Source: JBAXTE01 sp963556065 (GTDB lineage Bacteria; Bacteroidota; Bacteroidia; Bacteroidales; WCHB1-69). Taken from it: 64,000 bases of DNA. The position numbers were made by a program, and so were the translations under genes. The notes under the pieces were generated by a model. It was not told where the DNA came from. It made no database searches and was given only the letters and a program-made list of their open reading frames with translations. Of this stretch, positions 9,282 to 20,990 are shown piece after piece. Position 1 is the first letter of the stretch. The number at the start of each line of letters is the position of its first letter. The stretch is taken from positions 248,001 through 312,000 of the forward strand of contig CAUVYH020000027.1 in the NCBI GenBank assembly GCA_963556065.3, given 5' to 3'.

Positions 9282-9824
9282 GTGATTGAGAAAATAAAAA
9301 ATTATTATCGGCGTAAAGCATTAAAAAAAATCATTCAGACTATCAATAGGCCCATAAAAAGTGTAAGTTTAAACGCTGCAAAATATATCGGGATTTTATA
9401 CAGGATAGAGGAGGAGAAAAGCTACGTAATATTAAGTAATTATGTAGATAAACTTTTGGCTACCGGTAAAATACTCCGCATTGTGGGGTATCACGATCAC
9501 AAATATGTTCCGCATTATTGTATTCCAAAGCTTAAATATGATTTTTTTTGCCAGAAAGAACAGAACTGGGTTGGAATCCCCAATGCTCCGTTTGTAGATG
9601 AATTTGTTAATGAGCCTTTCGATATGTTGATTGATTTATCAATGGAGCCGATATTTCCGTTGCAATATATTTTGGCAAAATCGGTAGCCCGCTTTAAGGT
9701 GGGAAGCCGTGATGCCGGCAAGGAAAAATTTCTGGATATGATGATAGAACTGGATGAAAATCATTCGGTTAACGACTTAGTGTACTTTATAAACGATTAT
9801 ACAAATAAACTTAATGGAGAATAA
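9282..9824 (+). CDS. DUF6913-like conserved Bacteroidota protein
   Basis: A 180-aa soluble protein without signal peptide or membrane segment. It has a basic N-terminus (KIKNYYRRKALKK), a Rossmann-like alternation of beta strands and helices, and the segment PFDMLIDLSMEPIFPLQYI followed by SVARFKVGSRD. In layout and position it fits DUF6913, a family I recall from Bacteroidota next to dapA; the name is from memory, not from a search. Translation appears to begin at the GTG at 9282, because no ATG occurs near the conserved start. Its 3' end overlaps dapA by 11 bp, so the two are very probably co-transcribed and translationally coupled. Function unknown. Confidence 0.75.
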   Translation: MIEKIKNYYRRKALKKIIQTINRPIKSVSLNAAKYIGILYRIEEEKSYVILSNYVDKLLATGKILRIVGYHDHKYVPHYCIPKLKYDFFCQKEQNWVGIPNAPFVDEFVNEPFDMLIDLSMEPIFPLQYILAKSVARFKVGSRDAGKEKFLDMMIELDENHSVNDLVYFINDYTNKLNGE

Positions 9825-10710
9825 CATTCAACAACGTCTTCGAGGAACCGGAATAGCTTTAATAACACCATTTACCGAAGATTTTAAAATTGATGAACAT
9901 GCACTACAGGTTTTGGTTGAAAAACTCATTACAGATGGTGTAAATTATTTGGTAGCATTGGGAACTACGAGCGAAGCTCCTGCGCTAACCGGCGATGAGC
10001 GCCGAATGGTTGTGGATATTGTCATTCGGCAGAACAGGGGTAGAGTTCCTTTGGTTGTAGGGATTGGGGGAAACAACACGCAGGAAGTTATCGATACCTT
10101 ATCTACTTACGATTTTACCGGCATTGATGCGGTTTTATCCATCACGCCATACTATACCCGCCCTCAGCAAGAGGGATTGTATCAGCATTTTAAAGCCATA
10201 TCGGAAGCTTCTCCGTTACCGGTTATTTTATACAATGTTCCGGCTCGGACTGCGGTGAATTTGAAACCTGAAACTACACTTAGGCTGGCGCACGACTTTA
10301 AGAATATTATAGGAATTAAAGAAGCTTCGGGGATCGAAAACCAAATTATGAAAATTATTCTTCATAAACCCGAAGGGTTCTTGGTGATTTCCGGCGACGA
10401 TGCCATTACGCTACCCCTTATTGCAGCCGGTGCGGATGGTGTAATTTCAGTTGTGGGAAATGCATTTCCAAAACCTTTTTCAAAAATGGTTGAACTTTCA
10501 CTTATAGGAGATTTTGAGTCGGCACGACCACTTCACTACCAACTGCTTGAATTTATTCAGGCTTGCTTCAAAGACGGTTCCCCTTCGGGAGTAAAATCGA
10601 TTATGGCTGCACAAGGGAGAATAAAAAATGTTCTTCGACTTCCATTAGTTACTGTAAATGAAGAAGTTGAAAAGCAAATTGTGGACATGGTTAAGAAAGT
10701 AAAGCAATAA
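9814..10710 (+). CDS. dapA: 4-hydroxy-tetrahydrodipicolinate synthase
   Basis: A 298-aa (beta/alpha)8 aldolase-class lyase that condenses pyruvate with aspartate semialdehyde, the committed step of lysine and meso-diaminopimelate synthesis in the cytosol. The Schiff-base lysine is K169 in IIGIKEASG, the catalytic tyrosine is Y140 in LYNVPAR, and the GTTSE pyruvate-binding loop is near residue 50. Length is typical (about 290-300). The ATG at 9814 overlaps the end of the preceding gene by 11 bp, indicating an operon with coupling. Confidence 0.96.
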   Translation: MENNIQQRLRGTGIALITPFTEDFKIDEHALQVLVEKLITDGVNYLVALGTTSEAPALTGDERRMVVDIVIRQNRGRVPLVVGIGGNNTQEVIDTLSTYDFTGIDAVLSITPYYTRPQQEGLYQHFKAISEASPLPVILYNVPARTAVNLKPETTLRLAHDFKNIIGIKEASGIENQIMKIILHKPEGFLVISGDDAITLPLIAAGADGVISVVGNAFPKPFSKMVELSLIGDFESARPLHYQLLEFIQACFKDGSPSGVKSIMAAQGRIKNVLRLPLVTVNEEVEKQIVDMVKKVKQ

Positions 10711-10764
10711 CGAATAGATTCATAAATTGTTAATTTTAAGGGAATAATTGAAATAAAGGGGAAT

Positions 10765-13700
10765 ATGGAAAAAAAAATGTTTTTTGGACTGTTCATGTTA
10801 TGTGTAAGCATGATGTCTGTGAAATCGCAAACGTATCACTCGCCAAGTTCGGCGGAAATTGCCACTTTGTTGCAAAATCAAAAATGCGAAGTTCAAGTTA
10901 GGTTCTATGTAGATGACAGAACCCAATTGAACTACTATAGTCGCAAATACTCTGTGGATAAGGTAAAAATGCAGGCCGATCAGAGCTATGAAGTTAGAGC
11001 ATATTTGAATAATTCGGATTTGCATAAATTAATTAACGAAAATGTTCAATTTCAAATAAAAGACGCAGAGCTTACTCCTAAAGCTTTTAATATGGCAACA
11101 ACCGTTGCTCAGATGTCAACATGGGATAAATATCCGACTTATTCGGTTTATTTGCAGATGATGGCTCAATTTCAGTCCACTTATCCTACGCTTTGTAAGA
11201 TTGACACCATTTTAGCTTCAACTCCGGGATCTCATAAAATACTGGTAGCTAAAATTTCTAAAAATGTCAATATGAATGAGGATGAACCTGAATTCTTATA
11301 TTCCAGTTCGATGCATGGCGATGAAACTACAGGTGCCATATATATGCTTCGGTTAATCGATTATTTATTGGCAAATTATACCACGAATACCCGAGTGGCA
11401 AATCTGCTCAATAATATGGAAATATATATATGTCCGTTTGCTAATCCTGATGGAACATACATTACAAACAATAATACCATAGGAAGTGTTCCCACATCCC
11501 AACGAGCCAACTACAACAACATCGACCTCAATAGGAATTATCCCGATCCGTGGACAGGAACGAATCCTGACGGGAATTCCACACAACCCGAGACCCAAGC
11601 TTTTATGAACTTTGCTGCAGCCCATAGTTTTGTAATGAGTGCCAATTTTCATGGGGGAGCGGAATTAACCAATTATCCTTGGGATTATTACACTACAGCC
11701 GAACGTGCTCAGCCCGATGCCAGTTGGTGGATTTCGGTGTGCAAGGAGTATGTAGATACTTGTAAATCGGCGGCTTCAAACAATGGATACATGACCGAAC
11801 AGGCATATACCGGAGCATACCCGGGGGTGACCGAGGGCGCGGATTGGTATTCCGTTACCGGTGGCCGACAAGATTATATGGGATATTTCCACCATTGTAG
11901 AGAAACAACCATTGAAGTTTCTACAGACAAAACATTGGGAACGGAAAATTTGAATACTTATTGGAATTATAGTTATAAATCCTTGTTGCAATACATGGAA
12001 CAGGCGCTTTATGGAATCAGGGGTGTTGTTACCGACGCAAATACCGGGTTGCCGCTCAAAGCACATGTTTTTGTAAACAGCCACGATGCCGATAGTACCG
12101 ATGTTTATACTTCGATGCCGGTAGGTAATTATCATCGTCCAATAAAAGGCGGAACATACAGTGTGACTTATTCTGCCCCTTGTTATCAATCTAAAACTTA
12201 TACAATTACAGTTGCCGATAAGCAATCAATCCGTCAGGATGTCCAACTGGTTCCCGGACTGGATGCTAAGTTTGTTGCTACCGATACACTGACATGCCAG
12301 ACCACCATTTCGTTTTTAAATACAACGGATAGTGCGGCAACAGGAAATACTTGGAGTTGGAGTTTTGGCGACGGAGCTGTATCCGCTCTCAGCTCGCCCA
12401 CGCATACGTATGCTTCGGGCGGAACTTATACAATACGGTTGATTGCTTCAAATGCATGTGGTCAGGATACAATGATACGGACAAATTATATTAAAATTCA
12501 AAATCCTGTAGCTCCATTAGTAACAAATGGCTCAAGCTGTACTACCGGCCCGGTTACGTTAACCGCCACCGCCTCGGGTACAATTCGTTGGTATGATCAG
12601 CTGACTGGTGGAACCCTACTTGCCACCGGAAATTCCTATACAACGCCATCCATCACTTCCACACAGACCTATTATGTAGAAAATTGGGTGGTAGCAGACA
12701 GCCTTACCGGTGGGGAATCACGCGTTAATACCGGTGGAAGTTTTTATAACAATTCTTCCGAATACGGTCTCTATTTTAATGCTTTAAAACCGTTTAAACT
12801 TTTATCTGTATTGGTTAATGCCAATAGTTCAGCTTCGCGTACGTTTAAATTATACAATTCTTCGGGTACTGTCATTCAGCAAAAGACCATAACATTGGCA
12901 ACAGGACAAAGCAGGGTATATCTCAATTTTGATGTGCCTCAGGGAACTGGATATAAACTTACAGCAAATACAACTCCTAATTTGTACAGAAATAACACGG
13001 GTGTTTCATATCCTTATCAGATTGGAGATTTGGTGACTATTACTGGAAGTAATGCTTCATCCAATCCAACCACAATCTATTACTTCTTTTACGATTGGCA
13101 TGTTCAGGAAGTTGGCTGTCTCAGCGAAAGAGTACCTATTACTGCAAGCATTGGAACCGGGGTGATGCCGGATAATGCAGGAACAATCAGTGGGGACGCA
13201 ACCGTATGCGATAATGCAACCAACGTAGTATATACGGTTCCAACTATTGCCAATGCAGCCTCATATCTATGGACGTTGCCTGCAGGTTACATGGGCGTAA
13301 GCTCTACCAATTCAATTTCAGTTTCGTTTGATGCGGCGGCAGCTTCAGGCTCGATTTCGGTAGCAGGGGTAAATGGTTGCGGAAACGGATCTCCTTCTGC
13401 GATCAACGTTGTTGTAAATGATGCACCTATTGCTTCCTTTACTCAAAATACTACCGAAATGAATGTTTCATTTACCAATACATCATCTTATGGAACCGGT
13501 TATTTATGGAATTTTGATGATGGAACTACTTCCACAGAACAAAATCCGGTACATAATTACACTCAAAACGGAAATTATCATGTAAGTTTGGTTGTTACCA
13601 ATCAGTGTGGTTCCGATTCAATTAATGTATTAGTTCCCATATCGGTAGTGTCAATTTCGGAAAATGTTGAAGCTTCATCAATTATCGCTTATCCATCGCC

Positions 13701-13920
13701 GGTTAAAAATTGGCTGTATTTTAACGTAGGGAATACACCCATTAAGAGCAATCCAACTTATACCATATATAATAATATGGGACAAGTAATTCAACAGGGA
13801 AAGTTATCTTTTAATGATGGGGATAACACTACGCATGTAAATATTGAAAATCTCTCAATTGGATATTATTTTATCAAGCTTTCTTTTGTAAATACACCGA
13901 TAAAAGTGGTTAAGATATAA
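10765..13920 (+). CDS. secreted M14 zinc carboxypeptidase with PKD domains and T9SS type A tail
   Basis: A 1051-aa exported metallocarboxypeptidase. A signal peptide (about 1-21, ending SVKSQ) is followed by a propeptide-like region and the M14 catalytic domain (about 110-415). Zinc ligands are H184 and E187 (HGDE) and H296 (NFHGG); catalytic E384 sits in TTIEVS; the substrate-carboxylate segment LNRNYP lies near 255-260. Then follow a carboxypeptidase regulatory-like beta domain (GVVTDANTGLPL), a PKD domain (WSWSFGDG), Ig-like domains, a second PKD (YLWNFDDG) and a C-terminal type A T9SS sorting domain (YPSPVKNWLYF ending IKVVKI). It probably trims C-terminal residues of peptides outside the cell. 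It starts 54 bp after dapA, but the function is unrelated. Confidence 0.92.
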   Translation: MEKKMFFGLFMLCVSMMSVKSQTYHSPSSAEIATLLQNQKCEVQVRFYVDDRTQLNYYSRKYSVDKVKMQADQSYEVRAYLNNSDLHKLINENVQFQIKDAELTPKAFNMATTVAQMSTWDKYPTYSVYLQMMAQFQSTYPTLCKIDTILASTPGSHKILVAKISKNVNMNEDEPEFLYSSSMHGDETTGAIYMLRLIDYLLANYTTNTRVANLLNNMEIYICPFANPDGTYITNNNTIGSVPTSQRANYNNIDLNRNYPDPWTGTNPDGNSTQPETQAFMNFAAAHSFVMSANFHGGAELTNYPWDYYTTAERAQPDASWWISVCKEYVDTCKSAASNNGYMTEQAYTGAYPGVTEGADWYSVTGGRQDYMGYFHHCRETTIEVSTDKTLGTENLNTYWNYSYKSLLQYMEQALYGIRGVVTDANTGLPLKAHVFVNSHDADSTDVYTSMPVGNYHRPIKGGTYSVTYSAPCYQSKTYTITVADKQSIRQDVQLVPGLDAKFVATDTLTCQTTISFLNTTDSAATGNTWSWSFGDGAVSALSSPTHTYASGGTYTIRLIASNACGQDTMIRTNYIKIQNPVAPLVTNGSSCTTGPVTLTATASGTIRWYDQLTGGTLLATGNSYTTPSITSTQTYYVENWVVADSLTGGESRVNTGGSFYNNSSEYGLYFNALKPFKLLSVLVNANSSASRTFKLYNSSGTVIQQKTITLATGQSRVYLNFDVPQGTGYKLTANTTPNLYRNNTGVSYPYQIGDLVTITGSNASSNPTTIYYFFYDWHVQEVGCLSERVPITASIGTGVMPDNAGTISGDATVCDNATNVVYTVPTIANAASYLWTLPAGYMGVSSTNSISVSFDAAAASGSISVAGVNGCGNGSPSAINVVVNDAPIASFTQNTTEMNVSFTNTSSYGTGYLWNFDDGTTSTEQNPVHNYTQNGNYHVSLVVTNQCGSDSINVLVPISVVSISENVEASSIIAYPSPVKNWLYFNVGNTPIKSNPTYTIYNNMGQVIQQGKLSFNDGDNTTHVNIENLSIGYYFIKLSFVNTPIKVVKI

Positions 13921-13942
13921 GGTGGTTTCTAAAAAATAATAG

Positions 13943-14767
13943 ATGCTTAAAAGCTCAATCAAATATTTTTTAATTTTCTTGGCGATGTCCCATTTTGAAA
14001 TGGGAATAGCCAAGGCGATTAAAGATAACTCATTGTGGTGTTTTACGCTGTCCGGTATCTCAAATGATTCCATTCAGAGAGACATTATTGATTTTAATGT
14101 AAAATATTTGGATCGAAAAGCGGGAAAGTGGAAAAGTGTAGTTGAATCATTGCATGGATGGGGCTACCAACCTGATTTTTTGCTTGAACGTTGCTTCCAG
14201 TTTTATGCACCTTCAGATATAAAAGCCTTTGAAATAACAATAATTCTGAACCGCCAAAATTATAAAATTTTGATAGATCAATTTCCGGATACCTTGCAAA
14301 AATATAAGTTGATTGGTTTTAGTCGCTTATTAGTGGCAGACAAAAATAATCAGTTTTTGTTTAAAGATATTAATAATGTGAAATTTAGCAATAATATTAA
14401 TCCGGAGATGCGTTCGATGGATATTTTTAATACGTATCCCCGCATAGAAACAAACAGGGAAAGCTATCAGCAAAAATCGCCGATTAAGATATATATCGAA
14501 TCCAAAGATACGCTTCAGTCCATTGTGTTGTCAGGATGCGGAACTCCGGGTACATTATATATAGTGCAGCAATGGTTGAACGGAGCCTGGACGGATTATC
14601 AAAACATGTGGGGAGAGAAGTGCGTGCATCAAAAATATAAAATAATTCGATATATCGTGGGGCTAACCATTGATCAAACCGGATTATTTCGAGTCGTTTT
14701 TGATGACAGATCCGATAATTCCTCGTCATATCCCGTATTAGTTTCTAATCCATTTGAAGTAAAATAG
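13943..14767 (+). CDS. hypothetical exported protein
   Basis: A 274-aa protein I do not recognise. A hydrophobic N-terminus (SIKYFLIFLAMSHFEMGIA) suggests a signal peptide or membrane anchor, with no lipobox cysteine. The body is predicted beta-rich, with aromatic-rich segments such as WKSVVESLHGWGYQP and QQWLNGAWTDYQNMWGEKC, which looks like an Ig-like or lectin-like fold. No catalytic motif or T9SS tail is visible. It starts 22 bp after the M14 carboxypeptidase stop on the same strand, so it may be co-transcribed with it. A weak CTCCG/CGGAG hairpin (14775-14794) follows the stop. Confidence 0.6.
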   Translation: MLKSSIKYFLIFLAMSHFEMGIAKAIKDNSLWCFTLSGISNDSIQRDIIDFNVKYLDRKAGKWKSVVESLHGWGYQPDFLLERCFQFYAPSDIKAFEITIILNRQNYKILIDQFPDTLQKYKLIGFSRLLVADKNNQFLFKDINNVKFSNNINPEMRSMDIFNTYPRIETNRESYQQKSPIKIYIESKDTLQSIVLSGCGTPGTLYIVQQWLNGAWTDYQNMWGEKCVHQKYKIIRYIVGLTIDQTGLFRVVFDDRSDNSSSYPVLVSNPFEVK

Positions 14768-14871
14768 GTGAATTCTCCGCACAAATCAACGGAGTTTAAA
14801 AAAATGTGATAATTTTTTTAAATTGAAAATCACGTAGATATAGATTTTATTGATTATTTATAGTTTTAAAA

Positions 14872-14902
14872 TTTGGAAAATGAAAAAAACTGTTTACCTT
14901 TG
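14872..14902 (+). promoter_or_regulatory. rRNA operon promoter P1
   Basis: TTTG at 14872-14875 and TACCTTTG at 14895-14902 are separated by 19 bp, a full match to the Bacteroidota primary-sigma promoter. The bases after the -7 box (GCACTCCCAAACGG) are identical to those after P2. The short reading frame that could be drawn through this leader is not a gene. Confidence 0.85.
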
Positions 14903-14976
14903 CACTCCCAAACGGCAGGTTTGGGAAAGTTCATTGAGAGGTTGCAACAAAAAAAATCAAAAAAAATAAAATTTTA

Positions 14977-15007
14977 TTTGGTTATTAAAAATAAAGTTGT
15001 AATTTTG
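14977..15007 (+). promoter_or_regulatory. rRNA operon promoter P2
   Basis: TTTG at 14977-14980 and TAATTTTG at 15000-15007 with a 19-bp gap, 105 bp downstream of P1. It shares the initially transcribed sequence of P1 (GCACTCCCAAACGG). Confidence 0.85.
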
Positions 15008-15051
15008 CACTCCCAAACGGTCGGAAACGATAAAATGGGAATCAATGAAAA

Positions 15052-15064
15052 AGTTCTTTGAATT
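15052..15064 (+). promoter_or_regulatory. boxA-like antitermination site in the rRNA leader
   Basis: AGTTCTTTGAATT lies about 90 bp before the 16S gene and resembles the boxA element (TGCTCTTTA in E. coli) bound by NusB/NusE. Position in an rRNA leader supports the call; the sequence match is partial. Confidence 0.5.
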
Positions 15065-15152
15065 AATGATGAGACAACAATAAATATCCTGAAAATTCAT
15101 TTTTTAATGATTTCAATCGACGATAACAGCCAGAACAAAACTTAAGATTATA

Positions 15153-16680
<1,528 letters not shown>

Positions 16681-16746
16681 GAGAGTTGTATTCGTTCCCT
16701 TTTTTAGGGAGGATATTTGTTGTTTTCTCATATTAATTATATAACT

Positions 16747-16820
16747 GGGGGATTAGCTCAGTTGGCTAGAGCACCTGCCTTGCACGCAGGGGGTCAAGGG
16801 TTCGAGTCCCTTATTCTCCA
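16747..16820 (+). tRNA. tRNA-Ala (anticodon TGC)
   Basis: A 74-nt cloverleaf. The acceptor stem GGGGGAT pairs with ATTCTCC and includes the G3-U70 wobble that identifies alanine tRNA. The anticodon stem CCTGC/GCAGG holds loop CTTGCAC, anticodon TGC; the T-arm has GGTTCGAGTCC. CCA is not encoded. It lies in the 16S-23S spacer; the tRNA-Ile that usually accompanies it in Bacteroidota is absent. Confidence 0.96.
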
Positions 16821-16883
16821 CAATCTCGAAAGAGAAACGACGTTATTTGACATGGTGAAAGTATATCAAAATTAGCAAAGAAG

Positions 16884-19770
<2,887 letters not shown>

Positions 19771-19828
19771 TGCAAGGATTTTGATATGCTTCCCATATCA
19801 TCTAAAGATGTTTTAAGAAATTAAAGGT

Positions 19829-19947
<119 letters not shown>

Positions 19948-19951
19948 TTTT

Positions 19952-19982
19952 AAGCCTTCACGAAAGTGAGGGCTTTTTTTTT
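19952..19982 (+). terminator. rRNA operon terminator
   Basis: A ten-base stem AAGCCTTCAC / GTGAGGGCTT closed by a GAAA tetraloop and followed by nine T residues, directly after 5S. Confidence 0.92.
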
Positions 19983-20462
19983 ACCCCCACAACACCACAC
20001 ACATTCCACAAAATCATACTCCATCCCCCCTGATTGATGTGAAGAGTATAGTCTTCTAATTATTTCCCCTAAAAATTTCTTTTTCCATTAAGCTAAATTA
20101 TTGAAGTCATGGTCAAGGAAGTTCTTGCTGAAAGCAAATTAAGGCTTCGTAAAGTTAGATTTAAAAATTGCTAAAAATAGGCGTTTTCAAATTTAGTGTG
20201 TGTCTGCAAAACACATTTGTTCAATTATATTCATCTGTCGAGTTTTATAGAAAATCCAGACAAAGACTCGCAGAAAGTCCTGAAAAAAGAGCGGTAATAT
20301 CCTCTGTTTTAGGGGGGCTTACTTGTATTAAACCCCCAATATCTAAAAAATAAATGCTGATATTCAGTTCTTTAAAAAGAAATCAAATTGTCCAATTCGA
20401 AACTTTATCCGACAATAGTAATTATTTATCATAAATATTTCAAAGAACTATTTTAGATTTTA
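19983..20462. other. intergenic spacer with no recognised gene
   Basis: About 480 AT-rich bases between the rRNA terminator and the T9SS remnant. A 61-codon frame at 20168-20353 has no recognisable features and I do not call it. The part before 20462 may be decayed sequence of the pseudogene that follows. Confidence 0.5.
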
Positions 20463-20886
20463 ATGGGACAGCAATGTTCCTTTATAGTTAATCATAGCGA
20501 TGATTGTAAATTGTGGGCAAATATTGGCACGGTAAAAGCAAGTGGAAACAGCTCGGTTAATGTAGCATACTCTTTTACGCATCATTAACTATCACCGATT
20601 GGAGGAAAAAGATTATAATGGTAAAACCATATTTAGTAGTGTCGCTTCTATTTTAAATGAATCAGAGAATACAAGTGTCTTTATATTTCCTAATCCTGTT
20701 TATGATGGGTATTTAAATATTTTTTCTGATCAAAATTTAAAAGTACGTGTTTACAATTGTTATGGAAAAATAATTATAGCGAAGCCCCTGATAAAAGGAT
20801 CTCAAATTATTGATTTAAGTAATTTTTCTAAAGGCTACTATTATTTAAAAGCCAACAATCAAACAGTGCCTTTTGTAATTATGTAG
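20463..20886 (+). pseudogene. decayed C-terminal fragment of a T9SS type A cargo protein
   Basis: From 20463 one frame reads FIVNHSDDCKLWANIGTVKA then GNSSVNVAYSFTHH and stops. The +1-shifted frame continues with NYHRLEEKDYNGKTIFSSV and a type A sorting domain (VFIFPNPVYDGYLNIF, LSNFSKGYYYLKA, ending at 20886). Together they reproduce the stereotyped segment found before Por-secretion tails (FxVERSxDG..W..IGTV..GNS....YSFTD..P..NYYRLK..DYDG). A frameshift and small deletion at about 20581 separate the two, and no N-terminal part or passenger domain remains. This is therefore a remnant, not a 95-aa gene starting at 20599. Confidence 0.75.
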
Positions 20887-20990
20887 TATGTCCTTTTATA
20901 CCATTCGAGACGGGTACAGTTGAAGAACATAAAAATATTTGGAAATAAGTCCGACGGATGATTATCTCCCCGATTCAGTTCCAGTTCTAC

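Noticed and set aside
14873..15061. A 62-codon frame in the rRNA leader
   Set aside because: It overlaps both rRNA promoters and the boxA-like site; the peptide is low-complexity and resembles nothing.
20168..20353. A 61-codon frame after the rRNA operon
   Set aside because: No start context, no recognisable features, no neighbour support.
20599..20886. A free-standing 95-aa gene
   Set aside because: The upstream bases continue the same protein family in another frame, so it is the tail of a decayed gene.
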